Assembly: GCF_014697425.1 (NCBI RefSeq)
Contig: NZ_JACJRU010000005.1
Coordinates: 124,001 to 188,000 of the forward strand
Origin: Nostoc sp. FACHB-110
GTDB taxonomy: Bacteria > Cyanobacteriota > Cyanobacteriia > Cyanobacteriales > Nostocaceae
Direction: 5' to 3'
DNA: 64,000 nucleotides
Part shown: positions 18,244-27,467 of the stretch, piece after piece
Numbering within the stretch: position 1 is the stretch's first letter
Layout: each line of letters begins with the position of its first letter
Notes under the pieces: generated by a model
Databases searched by the model: none
What the model saw: only the letters and a program-made list of their open reading frames with translations
What the model was told of the DNA's origin: nothing
Program-made: the position numbers and the translations under genes

Positions 18244-19374
18244 CTACTGACCAATAGCTAAACAATCACTTTCTGCCCATAAAACATAAATTGGGGTGTC
18301 TTGGTCTGGCAAATTTCCAAATGTATTCGGCTGCAAAACGTTAATATTTATTCCATTGGTCAATTCCACAACGTAGGTGATATGAGTTCCTAAATACATG
18401 ACATTAACTAGTCGCCCTTCAAACGAGTTAGTTGGTAAATTGGGAGGATAGAGAGATAGTTGAATTTTTTCAGGACGCACACTGACAACTACTGGCTGAG
18501 ACAATTCTGTGGGTGTGTATTCAGTGCGAGTCACAACAATTTTCAGTCCGGTTTTAGTCAAGACTTGGATACAATCAGCTTCTACCGCAGCAATTTCTCC
18601 ACTAAATAAATTAGTATCACCAATAAAATCAGCCACAAAAGCTGTTTGTGGACGTTCGTAAATTTCGCTGGGTGTACCAATTTGTTCAATTTTGCCTTGA
18701 TTCATCACGGCAATGCGATCGCTTAAAGATAATGCTTCTTCTTGGTCGTGAGTTACTAAAATAAAAGTCAGACCTAACTTTTTATGTAGATTTGCTAATT
18801 CTACTTGCATTTCTTTACGTAGCTTTAAATCCAAAGCAGCTAAAGGTTCATCTAAAAGCACCACAGCCGGATGATTGACCAAAGCCCTAGCTAAAGCTAC
18901 ACGTTGCTGTTGACCACCAGAAAGTTGACTGGGAAAACGCGATCGCAAACTTTCCATTTTCACTAGTTTTAAAGCATCTGCCACCCGATTTTCAATTTCT
19001 GATTTGCGTAATTTTTTTTGTAACCGCAATCCAAAAGCGATGTTATCCCAAACATTCAAATGGTTAAACAGCGCATAACTTTGAAATACAGTATTGACAG
19101 GTCGGCGATAAGGCGGAACATTAGTCATAGATTGACCTTGAATCAAGACCTTACCCGCGTCAGCTGTTTCAAACCCAGCAATTAATCGTAATGTTGTCGT
19201 CTTGCCACAACCAGAGGGGCCTAAAATACTAAAGAATTCGCCTCGGCGAACATCTAAATCTATTCCGTGTACTGCTGGTTCTTGTTTAAAAAACTTAAAC
19301 ACATGACGCAGTTCCACATCAAGCGGCTGAAAAGAGGTAATTCCTCTTTGATTCTGGGCAACAGATTGAGCCAT
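18244..19374 (-). CDS. potA: Polyamine-type ABC transporter ATPase
   Basis: 376 residues. Walker A GPSGCGKT is at 52-59, the ABC signature LSGGQQQR near 147, Walker B VVLLDEP near 168, and the H-loop is in [13 protein letters not shown]. The C-terminal about 130 residues form a TOBE_2 domain typical of PotA/CysA/MalK-type ATPases. The start has GAGG just upstream of the ATG. It is the first gene of the potA-potD-potB-EF-G-IV-like run on the minus strand. Confidence 0.92.
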   Translation of the reverse strand: MAQSVAQNQRGITSFQPLDVELRHVFKFFKQEPAVHGIDLDVRRGEFFSILGPSGCGKTTTLRLIAGFETADAGKVLIQGQSMTNVPPYRRPVNTVFQSYALFNHLNVWDNIAFGLRLQKKLRKSEIENRVADALKLVKMESLRSRFPSQLSGGQQQRVALARALVNHPAVVLLDEPLAALDLKLRKEMQVELANLHKKLGLTFILVTHDQEEALSLSDRIAVMNQGKIEQIGTPSEIYERPQTAFVADFIGDTNLFSGEIAAVEADCIQVLTKTGLKIVVTRTEYTPTELSQPVVVSVRPEKIQLSLYPPNLPTNSFEGRLVNVMYLGTHITYVVELTNGININVLQPNTFGNLPDQDTPIYVLWAESDCLAIGQ

Positions 19375-19665
19375 AATCCTCAGTAGAATGCCGTGATTTT
19401 GCCTGATTATTGAGAGTGAAATTAGCCCATTAAGCAGACTTAAATAACACTTTGGTTTATTGTATCCGCCAAAATCCCAAGATTAGGAATATCCGTTGTG
19501 ATTTTTACAAGGTGAATACTAAAGTAAATTTTGGGCATCCTAAACCCATAATTGTCATTTCCGAATTTTTACTTAAATATATGAGCAGTAGTCTTTTGAT
19601 ACTGCAACCCCCTAGATTTATCTGCCCAATCAATCTAAAATCTAAAACCTAAAATTGTTTGACTT

Positions 19666-21510
19666 ATGTCTTTATTTCCATCATCCTTACCTAACAGTAG
19701 AAGGGATACACGAAGTGTCGGACGCGGTATCCAATCAATATTTTTAATTGCATTTACCCTATTGGCGATCGCAGGTATTGAAGGACGACTAGCATATTTA
19801 CAAATCGTGGAAGGGCCACAACTAAGAAAGCGGGCAGAATCAAACCGTGTCCGCACAATTCTGAAGCAGCCAGAACGCGGTAACATTTTTGACCGTAATG
19901 GTAAGTTATTAGCCACCACACGCTATCCCCATTCCGTATATTTGTGGCCAATGGCCCATACTAAACCTTCTTGGTCAGTAGTAGGGCCGCGGTTATCAAA
20001 AATTCTCGGCATCTCAGAAGATGAAATGGAAAAGAAATTAGAAGCAGCAGGTGCGAATTCTGCTTCCCTCATTCGGATTGCCCGTGATGTCAGCGATGCC
20101 CAAATTACAGCCTTAAAAGAGTATGAAAGCGAACTCAAAGACGTAGAAATTAACACAGATGCAGTACGTTTTTACCCACATGGCAAAGAACTAGCCCATG
20201 TACTCGGTTATACACGCGAACTGACACCAGACCAGTTAAAAGAAAAGCAAAAAGAAGGCTACCGTCTGGGTGATGTTATTGGTCAGATGGGAATTGAAAA
20301 AGCTTATGAAACTACACTCCGGGGTGAATGGGGAGGTCAGCAAGTAGAAGTAGATGGTGCAGGTCGTCCCATCCGGATTTTAGGTAGCAAAGAAGCAAAA
20401 TCTGGTAAAGATTTGCACCTCACTATAGACTTAGAACTGCAAAAAGCTGCTGACAATGCTTTAGGTAAATATCATGGGGCAATAGTCGCCCTCGATCCTC
20501 GCAATGGTGCAGTTTTGGCGATGGTGTCTCATCCAGGTTTCGACCCCAACATTTTTTCTAAGCAAAAACTCTCACAACAAGATTGGGAAAGTGTTCAAGG
20601 TCAAGACCATCCCCTAGTTAACCGGGCTTTGAGTGCCTTTCCTCCTGCCAGTACCTTTAAAATTATCACTACAACTGCTGGGTTAGAAACTGGGAGATTT
20701 TCACCCGATACAGTCCTACAAACCTACGGTTCGCTCACCTTTGGGGGCGTCACTTTTGGCGAATGGAATCACGCTGGGTTTGGGTCATTGGGATTTGCAC
20801 GCGCGATCGCCATGAGTAGTGATACATTCTTTTATCAAATAGGTAAGGGTGTCGGCGGCCCCGCGTTAATTGAATGGGCGCGGAAGTATGGGTTTGGTCA
20901 AAAAACTGGGATAGAGTTTGCCCGTGAAGAATCACGAGGTTTGGTTCCTGATGATGCTTGGAAACGAAAAGCCTGGAAAATACCCTGGACTGTTGGCGAC
21001 ACAATTAATATGTCAATTGGTCAAGGTGCTTTGCAAGTAACACCAATGCAATCAGCAATTATGTTTTCTGTCCCTGCCAATGGTGGATATCGCGTGAAGC
21101 CACATTTGCTAAAAGATAACGAAGACGCTAAAAGCTGGCGCGAATCTTTAAATATGAAATCAACAACTATCAGCGTTCTGCGTGACGGACTGCGGAAGGT
21201 AATAACCGAAGGGACAGGTAAACGCTTAAATCTACCCACAATTGCCCCAGCATCCGGTAAGAGTGGGACAGCCGAAGCTGGTGTGGGTCGGCCTAATCAT
21301 ACTTGGTTTGGAGCCTATGCGCCTAGCGATCGCCCCGAAATTACCGTTGTCGCCTTTGGTGAAAATTCCGGTGATCATGGTGGTACAGTTTGCGGCCCAA
21401 TGGTATTACAAGTCTTAGAAACGTATTTTCAGCACAAGTATCCAGGTAAGTACCAAAAATCAGAATCAGCAAACTCTCAAAACGCCAGTGGTGGCGATGA
21501 TAGTAGATAG
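19666..21510 (+). CDS. mrdA: Penicillin-binding protein 2 (transpeptidase)
   Basis: 614-residue class B PBP that crosslinks peptidoglycan during lateral wall growth. One N-terminal membrane helix (about 23-45, with the ALLAIAGIEGRLAYLQIVEG segment), a PBP dimerisation domain (about 55-230) and the transpeptidase domain are visible: SxxK nucleophile Ser329/Lys332 (ASTFK), SSD at 384-386 in the SxN position, and KSGT at 532-535. The order and length fit PBP2/MrdA; in cyanobacteria this class is needed for cell-shape control. No rodA gene is adjacent. The C terminus is a short polar tail (NSQNASGGDDSR). Confidence 0.92.
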   Translation: MSLFPSSLPNSRRDTRSVGRGIQSIFLIAFTLLAIAGIEGRLAYLQIVEGPQLRKRAESNRVRTILKQPERGNIFDRNGKLLATTRYPHSVYLWPMAHTKPSWSVVGPRLSKILGISEDEMEKKLEAAGANSASLIRIARDVSDAQITALKEYESELKDVEINTDAVRFYPHGKELAHVLGYTRELTPDQLKEKQKEGYRLGDVIGQMGIEKAYETTLRGEWGGQQVEVDGAGRPIRILGSKEAKSGKDLHLTIDLELQKAADNALGKYHGAIVALDPRNGAVLAMVSHPGFDPNIFSKQKLSQQDWESVQGQDHPLVNRALSAFPPASTFKIITTTAGLETGRFSPDTVLQTYGSLTFGGVTFGEWNHAGFGSLGFARAIAMSSDTFFYQIGKGVGGPALIEWARKYGFGQKTGIEFAREESRGLVPDDAWKRKAWKIPWTVGDTINMSIGQGALQVTPMQSAIMFSVPANGGYRVKPHLLKDNEDAKSWRESLNMKSTTISVLRDGLRKVITEGTGKRLNLPTIAPASGKSGTAEAGVGRPNHTWFGAYAPSDRPEITVVAFGENSGDHGGTVCGPMVLQVLETYFQHKYPGKYQKSESANSQNASGGDDSR

Positions 21511-21615
21511 AATATCAACCAAACCAGCAATCCTTTGAATGCGTATTGCTGGTTTTATAAATCCATATAGCCTACGAGGTGAAATAATTACACTCACACT
21601 CACAGGAGAGTGACA

Positions 21616-22173
21616 ATGAAAAAAGTAGCGGTGTTCGGCAATGCTGGAGGCGGAAAATCAACTCTCAGTAAAAGATTATCCGAACTGACTGGTTTACCAC
21701 TTCATGTCTTAGACAAAATTCAATATCAACCAGGAGGCGTTCAAGTTTCGGATGAAGAATATCAGCACGCCCATCAGCAAATTTTAACTGCTGACCGATG
21801 GATTATTGACGGGTTTGGTTCTATGGAAACCCTCTGGCCGCGACTGAACGAGGCAGATACTCTAATTTTTATTGATTTACCTTTATATGTGCATGGATGG
21901 TGGGTAACTAAACGATTCATTACAGGATACTTAAAACCACCAGAAGGCTGGCCGCAAAACAGCCCAATATTAAAGAGTTCCCTAACTAGCTACCGCGTAC
22001 TTTGGTTATGTCACAAATATTTAACCCCAAGATATCGTGAATATATTGAGCAGGTTAAAAGTACCAAAAATGTTTATCATATTAGCTCCACTAAAGATAT
22101 TTCGCAATTTTTTGAATCAATTGAAAAAGATATTAAGTTGAATAACCGTGCATCAGCTTCAGGTTTGCAATGA
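21616..22173 (+). CDS. P-loop kinase-like protein (DNA topology modulation FlaR-like family)
   Basis: 185 residues from the ATG at 21616, which has AGGAG 7 bases upstream; the GTG at 21610 is less likely. An N-terminal P-loop GNAGGGKST follows VAVFG, then LPLHVLDKIQYQPGG and a WIIDGFGSMETLWPRL segment as in adenylate-kinase-like proteins sometimes annotated as topology modulation protein FlaR. The LID region of true adenylate kinase is absent; the housekeeping adk is elsewhere in this window. Substrate unknown; nucleotide or small-metabolite phosphorylation is the best guess. Confidence 0.78.
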   Translation: MKKVAVFGNAGGGKSTLSKRLSELTGLPLHVLDKIQYQPGGVQVSDEEYQHAHQQILTADRWIIDGFGSMETLWPRLNEADTLIFIDLPLYVHGWWVTKRFITGYLKPPEGWPQNSPILKSSLTSYRVLWLCHKYLTPRYREYIEQVKSTKNVYHISSTKDISQFFESIEKDIKLNNRASASGLQ

Positions 22174-22194
22174 TGATTTACCCCAGAAAACCTT

Positions 22195-22434
22195 TTAGGA
22201 ATTTTCTCTTTGATAAGATTCTAAAATTCCACTGCGAATCATCAGTTGTGGCCAAATAAATACAAAAAATCCCATCCAAATAAGTACAGGAATAGCCACA
22301 AGAATTGTTAACCAAATAATTTGAAATAGTAACCAGCTACCACTGATTAAAATTACAGATGTGAGGATAATAGACCAAGGTTGACACCACCAAGGTTTGT
22401 ACTTCCAAGGATTTAAGGGCTTTTGTTCAGACAT
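22195..22434 (-). CDS. Small cyanobacterial membrane protein (DUF6737-like)
   Basis: 79 residues: a polar N terminus with the conserved-looking Trp-rich motif NPWKYKPWWCQPWSI, then two membrane helices (about 21-38 and 40-62) and a short basic tail. Proteins of this pattern are widespread in cyanobacteria without known function. It is convergent with the P-loop gene, with 21 bases between the stops. Confidence 0.7.
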   Translation of the reverse strand: MSEQKPLNPWKYKPWWCQPWSIILTSVILISGSWLLFQIIWLTILVAIPVLIWMGFFVFIWPQLMIRSGILESYQRENS

Positions 22435-22485
22435 ATAGCAGTAAACAGGCTAGAAATTTTCTTTTTGTATGTATTTTATAAGGAT

Positions 22486-22556
22486 TAGAGACGCGAAAAT
22501 TGAGGCAGCGCGTTGCGGAGGGAACCTCCGTTGTAGCGACTGCCGTCGCGTCTCTA
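22486..22556. repeat. Nested palindromic repeat element, about 71 bp
   Basis: Outer arms TAGAGACGCG (22486-22495) and CGCGTCTCTA (22547-22556), middle arms GGCAG (22504-22508) and CTGCC (22540-22544), and an inner hairpin CGGAGG (22516-22521) with CCTCCG (22525-22530). The outer arms match the palindrome at 6647-6674. It has the form of a small dispersed palindromic element without coding capacity. Confidence 0.8.
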
Positions 22557-22593
22557 CATCTGGTGCAGGTGGAATGGCTAATCAGTTTACAAG

Positions 22594-24306
22594 TCAAGCA
22601 TTGACAATATAAGGTGAATCAATCGCCGCTACACGGCCAGCGTCAACCAAAGCTTGATAAACCATCACTGCTACCTCAGCGCGTGTAGCATCGCGGGTGG
22701 GGTTTAGTTGCTTTAAGTTAGGATGGTTGACAATGATTTTCTTGTCTATGGCTTTAGCTACCTCATCTTTGGCATAGTCGGGAATTTTTGCTTGGTCATC
22801 AAAAATTTTGATCGCGTTGGCTACGTTACCAGATATACCTAGCCCTAAACCATTCACAAGAGAAACTATAACTTGCACACGCTGAATATTTTGGTTGGGG
22901 CGGAAAGTATTATCAGGAAAACCAGAGAGGAACAAACCTTGATAAGCCTGTTGAATGACTTTTGATGCCCAAAAGCTGGGTGATACATCTTTAAATATAG
23001 TTGCAGCGCGATTAGGTGCAGGGCTGAATGCTTTCACAACTAGTGCTGCATACTGCGCCCGTGTCATGGTTGCATCCGGTTTAAAGGTGCGGTCTGGAAA
23101 ACCGTTAATTATCCCTTGTCTGACTAGTTCTCGAATAAAAGCTGCTGCCCAATGATTACCAATATCGGTTAAGTCTACAGCACTGGGTGTGGGTGTTGGG
23201 GTTGGTGTGGGTGTAGGTACTGGTGTTGGTGTCGGTTCAGGTACAGGGTCAGGATCGGGGTCAGGGGTTGGTGTGGGTATTGGTGTTGGTGTTGGTGTCG
23301 GTGTTGGCGTTGGGATAGGTACTGGTGTGGGTGTTGGTGTGGGTGTTGGTATTGGTGTGGGTGTTGGTATTGGTGTTGGTGTCGGTGTCGGTGTTGGCGT
23401 TGGCGTTGGTGTTGGGCTAGGCGTGGGAGTAGGTGCTGGGGTACTGGCAAACTCAATACTGCCACTGACTTTATTGGGGTCTATTTGATTGCCTACAGAA
23501 ATCAGCTTGTTAGAACTGACATTTTGTAAGTCAAATTTGCCGTTATTGCGGAAAATATTACCACCAGGTGTAGTTGTGCTACCAATATCCGGTAAAGCTG
23601 TGGCAATCACAGTTAAACCATCATCGGTATTATTTTCACTCAGGTTGTTGCGTAATACTGGGCGAGCGCTGCCAGAAACTACTATACCAGAACGGTTTTC
23701 GGTAAATTTGTTATTGGTGAGGGTGGGTGATGCGGTATCACTAATTGCAATGCCAAAACCTGTTTTAAAGCAGGCGTTATCTTGAATTTGACCTTGGGAA
23801 TTTTTAGCGATCGCAATTCCATTGGCGGCATTTTCTGTAAATACATTACCTTGAATTGTTGGGTTAGCATCGCCTGTGGCAAATATTCCTTCACGCTTAC
23901 AACTTTTGAAGGTGCAGTTGGCAATGGTAGGAGTAGTTGATTCTGCCCAGACACCACTACCGCGAGAAGCTGGGTTTGTTACCGTCACTCCCCGCAATTG
24001 GGCGTTATCTTGCATAACAAAAGTGACGTTTTGTTTAGCAAAAGTCCGACTGAGGAATTCACCACTACCTTCAATGACAACGTTACTACCTTTGTTAGCT
24101 TCGTTACCAACAATTGTCACGCCCGATGGAATTGTTAACGGGAACGTTTCACCACTACCAACACTGTAATTCCCATCTGCTAGTTGAATTGTCGTGTCGG
24201 GTGTAGCCACCTTGAGGGCTTGTGTAATGGTTTTAAAAGGGGCTTGTTGGCTACCAGAATTGTTACTATTACCTGTTAAAGGATTTACGTAAAATTTTTG
24301 AGGCAT
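22594..24306 (-). CDS. Beta-helix (DUF1565-like) protein with (PT)n linker and three SLH repeats
   Basis: 570 residues in three parts. Residues 1-285 form a right-handed parallel beta helix that opens with a DUF1565-type [20 protein letters not shown] motif and has repeated NxFxxNxxGI rungs. Residues about 288-375 are a Pro-Thr linker (with Asp-Pro and Ile-Pro variants) coded by a G+T-rich simple repeat at 23180-23450. Residues about 378-560 hold three SLH repeats ([24 protein letters not shown], then a degenerate third), which anchor proteins to secondary wall polymers. There is no signal peptide at the given start although the architecture calls for export; an upstream start was not evident. 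A surface carbohydrate-binding or lyase-like role is possible, but no catalytic residues were identified. Confidence 0.85.
   Translation of the reverse strand: MPQKFYVNPLTGNSNNSGSQQAPFKTITQALKVATPDTTIQLADGNYSVGSGETFPLTIPSGVTIVGNEANKGSNVVIEGSGEFLSRTFAKQNVTFVMQDNAQLRGVTVTNPASRGSGVWAESTTPTIANCTFKSCKREGIFATGDANPTIQGNVFTENAANGIAIAKNSQGQIQDNACFKTGFGIAISDTASPTLTNNKFTENRSGIVVSGSARPVLRNNLSENNTDDGLTVIATALPDIGSTTTPGGNIFRNNGKFDLQNVSSNKLISVGNQIDPNKVSGSIEFASTPAPTPTPSPTPTPTPTPTPTPTPIPTPTPIPTPTPTPTPVPIPTPTPTPTPTPIPTPTPDPDPDPVPEPTPTPVPTPTPTPTPTPSAVDLTDIGNHWAAAFIRELVRQGIINGFPDRTFKPDATMTRAQYAALVVKAFSPAPNRAATIFKDVSPSFWASKVIQQAYQGLFLSGFPDNTFRPNQNIQRVQVIVSLVNGLGLGISGNVANAIKIFDDQAKIPDYAKDEVAKAIDKKIIVNHPNLKQLNPTRDATRAEVAVMVYQALVDAGRVAAIDSPYIVNA
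23180..23450. repeat. Simple GT-rich repeat coding a Pro-Thr linker
   Basis: Degenerate tandem 6-base units of the type GGTGTT/GGTGTG read on the plus strand, in frame on the minus strand as Pro-Thr. Slippage here would lengthen or shorten the linker without breaking the frame. Confidence 0.85.
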
Positions 24307-24437
24307 ATTTATATGGCCAAAATATACATAGTCATAGTACTAACGCTAACCATAACAATGGCTAGCGATCGCTAAAATTTGCAACATTGACTACCAATTT
24401 CAGCCACTACATTCCAGAAAAAGCGGCAAACACTTGC

Positions 24438-25013
24438 CTATTCAGCATTGCCTATTTTTGGTGCTGACAAAATTAAATGGCGCAATTGCGATCGCCCCGA
24501 CCAACGCCACCAGATTGCTAAAGTTGATTTTGCAGTAAAATCACGATGGATGGCGTAACGCAACCAACAAAATTTTAAACAAATCCCTGGTTCATAAGTT
24601 AACAGCCAAGTTTGTTCATACCTGACTAAATCACCTATCCAAGCAGGTTCTAAGTTTTCATATTGAGCCACCTTAATCATAAAGTTAGCAAAAGCGATCG
24701 CATCATCCCGATGTTTTTTTATTCCCGTGGGTAAATAGGTTTCCGCATATCGCCAAAACAAAGTATTAAAATTTTTGCCCAAAACCTTAGCAGTTCTGGG
24801 TAACAGTTCTCGTATTTCCCCTAACCGCTTCCACTTGAGAGAATTGGCAAATATATTGACTTCCTGTGATGAAACTTCAGCTAACTGTTGCACTTCATCA
24901 TCACTCAAACCAAACTCCACACCCACAGCTTGCGGGTTGGCAAAAAAACGCCCTCGAAATTCAGTATTGGTGTAAAGCTGGGCTAAAACTTGCTGGGTTT
25001 GTGCTAACCCCAT
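24438..25013 (-). CDS. MNIO-partner protein, SCO6045-like
   Basis: 191 residues, soluble. The opening MGLAQTQQVLAQLYTN, then FRGRFFANPQAVGVEFGL, and the block SLKWKRLGEIRELLPRTAKV followed by LG..F..LFWRYAET and GIKKHRDDAIAFANF match, from memory, the family found beside DUF692 oxidases in actinobacteria (the SCO6045-like domain). In other MNIO systems a separate partner protein binds the substrate leader and presents it to the oxidase; this one is the natural candidate. It lies 251 bases downstream of the MNIO gene on the same strand, with a repeat-containing spacer. The C-terminal Trp/Arg-rich segment (160-180) is unusual. Confidence 0.65.
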   Translation of the reverse strand: MGLAQTQQVLAQLYTNTEFRGRFFANPQAVGVEFGLSDDEVQQLAEVSSQEVNIFANSLKWKRLGEIRELLPRTAKVLGKNFNTLFWRYAETYLPTGIKKHRDDAIAFANFMIKVAQYENLEPAWIGDLVRYEQTWLLTYEPGICLKFCWLRYAIHRDFTAKSTLAIWWRWSGRSQLRHLILSAPKIGNAE

Positions 25014-25101
25014 CTTTGATAACTCCTAATAAGCTGTCAACTCTCAAACTCTCTTACCTTCATGTCCTACCCTGCTGAACCCGAAGGGCTTGCCGCAGGC
25101 T

Positions 25102-25150
25102 ACCACAGAGGCGCAGAGTTCACGGAGAAATGAGAGTTTGAGAGAGTTTT
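25102..25150. repeat. Left copy of inverted repeat flanking the MNIO gene
   Basis: ACCACAGAGGCGCAGAG at 25102-25118, then ACGGAGAAA at 25122-25130 and a GAGAGTTTGAGAGAG tail. An inverted copy lies at 26314-26376. Confidence 0.75.
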
Positions 25151-25264
25151 TGCGTAAGTCCTAATTCTGTTGACGTTGCATAAATGCGTGATGAATTTAT
25201 GCCTTTTAGCAAGGTTCAGTATCGATAACCCGCGCAGGCGGGTTTTGTCTGTGTAGCCGCGACT

Positions 25265-26104
25265 TCAGTCGCCAGGCGCACTATATGTATTCATAATCTT
25301 TCGTGCTGTCTGCAATTCTTGGACTATTTCTGTAAACGGAGGTAAATTTTCATCCCGTTCTAACACTATCCCTTTCACAGAAATGCGGGCTACAACTTCC
25401 GCCATTATTTGCCAAACTTCCGCAGGGGTTGACTGGGAATGACTATCAATTAATACACCATCGTGCCAATGTCCGCCGACGAAATGCAACTGTACAACAC
25501 CTTCCCAAGGTAAATCATTGAGAAAATCTTGGACATCATAACCATAATTTACCGCATTAGTATGTAAATTCGTCACATCCAACAGCAACCCACAGTCAGC
25601 ACGTTCTACCACTTCCGCCAAAAACTGCGCTTCGGTCATCTCTGCACCAGGAAGTTTTACCATATAGGTAATATTTTCCAAAATTAACGGCACATCAACA
25701 AAGCGTCGCACTTCGGCAATATTGCGACAGAGTATATCTACCGCCTCTTTGGTGTAAGGTAAGGGTGATAAATGCCCAATATCCACACCACCAGCTTTAG
25801 TAAAACAAATATGTTCACTCCACCAAGGAGGGTTAAGTTGTTTAATTAAGGTTGCAAGTTTGCGTAAATAATCTGTGTCTAAACCTTCCGCACTACCCAG
25901 CGACAAATTAATGGCGTGGGGAATTATCGGGAAATGTGCAGCCAGTATTTCTAATTCTTGTTGTTTTTGTACTGGTGCATCAAGATAATGTTCCGCCACA
26001 ATTTCCAAAAAGTCCACTTGTGGACGGTTGAGAAACAAATCACTTTTGAATGGTTCTCGAAAACCCAACCCGACACCCAAAGTAGGAAGTTGAGATAACA
26101 TCAT
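25265..26104 (-). CDS. DUF692-family multinuclear non-heme iron oxidase (MNIO)
   Basis: 279 residues from the ATG at 26104 (GGAG 8 bases upstream); the longer frame to 26155 adds an unlikely hydrophobic stub. It is a TIM-barrel enzyme. Candidate metal ligands follow the family pattern: His63 (PHAINLSLGS), Glu97/His98 (SEHICF), His111 (GHLSPLPY), Glu143 (LENITYM), Asp176 and Asn179/His181 (LDVTNLHTNA), His207 (LHFVGGH), Asp220/His222 (IDSHS) and a late Glu (LERDENLPP). Members bind two or three irons and use oxygen to rework Cys or nearby residues of ribosomal peptides, e.g. MbnB in methanobactin and the bufferin enzymes. Here it lies next to two Cys-repeat membrane proteins, the likely substrates, and an SCO6045-like partner. 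Substrate and product are inference. Confidence 0.88.
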   Translation of the reverse strand: MMLSQLPTLGVGLGFREPFKSDLFLNRPQVDFLEIVAEHYLDAPVQKQQELEILAAHFPIIPHAINLSLGSAEGLDTDYLRKLATLIKQLNPPWWSEHICFTKAGGVDIGHLSPLPYTKEAVDILCRNIAEVRRFVDVPLILENITYMVKLPGAEMTEAQFLAEVVERADCGLLLDVTNLHTNAVNYGYDVQDFLNDLPWEGVVQLHFVGGHWHDGVLIDSHSQSTPAEVWQIMAEVVARISVKGIVLERDENLPPFTEIVQELQTARKIMNTYSAPGD

Positions 26105-26313
26105 TTTTCTAGTCTCCACCACAACCGCCACAACCACAGAAACGCAGAAAATCAACGTTATTCATGTCTGTGATGATTTTTGCGATCGCCACCACTACAC
26201 ACATTACCAGTAAGATAATCAGTAACTTGAGTATTAGCGATTTTATAACTGTGCTTGGTACAGGTTTAGTTAACATTCTCTACATCTCAATTTTTCAGAC
26301 AGCCTACGCAACA

Positions 26314-26376
26314 ACTCTCTTAAACTCTCATTCCTCCCTAACTCTTATTTCTCCGTGTCCTCTGCGCCTCTGTGGT
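26314..26376. repeat. Right copy of inverted repeat flanking the MNIO gene
   Basis: CTCTGCGCCTCTGTGGT (26360-26376) and TTTCTCCGT (26348-26356) are the reverse complement of the left copy; CTCTCTTAAACTCTCA at 26315-26330 matches its tail with one mismatch. Confidence 0.75.
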
Positions 26377-26397
26377 TCGATAAATTAAGTTCTATCT

Positions 26398-27345
26398 CTA
26401 ACCGCCACAACCGCCACCACAGCCGCCGCAACCACCACCACCACAAGAACTACCGCAAGAACTCCCACTACTACATGAACTGCTACCACCACCGCAGGAA
26501 CTACCACTACTGCAAGAACTACTAGACGAACTACTGCGGCTACTTGTCGTAGAATAAGCCGATGGTAAGAATGCTTTATAGTAAGCATTGTAGGCAGTTC
26601 CAGCAAAAGATTCAACACCAAATAGTGCTAATACCAGTAAGTTGTTATTGACGATAGAAGTTTCGCGCAGTTGCTTGAAAGTGGTTTGAAGTTGTTGCAG
26701 ATACCTTTTTCCCAGATGGCTGAGAAACTTGTGCTGACTCACATACCACAACAGATAGATAATGGACGACACACCCATAATTATCAAGAAACCAACGTTA
26801 TGGTGTCCCTTACCCAAAGCTATCAGCAGCTTATAGCCACCCAAGCCAAAAATTAACATCGCGCCAACTAAGCCGACGTTAATATTCCATTCTTGCCACT
26901 TCGCACCATACAGCAGTTGTTCATCATCCAACTTTTCTTGATAAGCCTTGCAGAATAACTGTACGCACTCAGTCGCTAACCACAAAGATGTTTTAGCTGT
27001 AGTAGGTTCAGAAATTTTCTCCAAAACTTGCCGTTCGACTGGTTGTAAATTTGATATGTCAGGATGGTTAGAGGCTTGACTGATAGTCTGTTTGCTGAGT
27101 TGCAAATAACCCTGCTGAATCAAGTTGAATAATACTAAATGGGCAATTCCGGTTGCTTGAGAACGCAAGTAAGCGACTTCGTAAGGATCTGGTTCAGCCG
27201 GAATTAAGGGTAAAGGCTGATTTTTCGTCGGATCTTGGACTAATCCTCCACACAATAACAAAGTTGCGATGATAACAACACCATACAATAGCAGAAAGTT
27301 CGGCCCATACATATCTGCAACGAAATTGTGCAGTAATGTATCCAT
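26398..27345 (-). CDS. Membrane protein with Ser/Gly/Cys-rich tail (TIGR04222-like), copy A
   Basis: 315 residues from the ATG at 27345 (AGGAG 8 bases upstream). The N-terminal helix follows DMYGPNFLLLYG; a cytoplasmic-type domain includes PLPLIPAEPDPYEVAYLR and a winged-helix-like stretch (AHLVLFNLIQQGYLQL); two close membrane helices follow (GLVGAMLIFGLGGYKLLIAL and NVGFLIIMGVSSIIYLLW), then a coiled region and a last hydrophobic segment. The C-terminal about 50 residues are Ser, Gly and Cys only after SRSS, with 8 cysteines, ending CGGCGGGCGG. The pattern fits TIGR04222 proteins, which I recall as neighbours of DUF692 oxidases. The Cys tail is the proposed MNIO substrate. It is paralogous to the next gene. 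Confidence 0.75.
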   Translation of the reverse strand: MDTLLHNFVADMYGPNFLLLYGVVIIATLLLCGGLVQDPTKNQPLPLIPAEPDPYEVAYLRSQATGIAHLVLFNLIQQGYLQLSKQTISQASNHPDISNLQPVERQVLEKISEPTTAKTSLWLATECVQLFCKAYQEKLDDEQLLYGAKWQEWNINVGLVGAMLIFGLGGYKLLIALGKGHHNVGFLIIMGVSSIIYLLWYVSQHKFLSHLGKRYLQQLQTTFKQLRETSIVNNNLLVLALFGVESFAGTAYNAYYKAFLPSAYSTTSSRSSSSSSSCSSGSSCGGGSSSCSSGSSCGSSCGGGGCGGCGGGCGG

Positions 27346-27467
27346 TACTTTTACTCCTTGTTGGGAAATGCCTAAAGTTAGGAACAATTAATTGTCAAAA
27401 TTTTGGTAGCGGTTGTTTAATTCATCTCGCTTTTTTAACTCTGCACAGTATTATATCACACTCAGTT

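Noticed and set aside
23189..23488. Gly-Val repeat frame on the plus strand
   Set aside because: It is the antisense reading of the Pro-Thr linker in the SLH protein.
26164..26388. 74-residue plus-strand frame between the MNIO and Cys-tail genes
   Set aside because: Its C-terminal part is made of the dispersed CTCTGCGCCTCTGTGG repeat, with no RBS and no family-like features.
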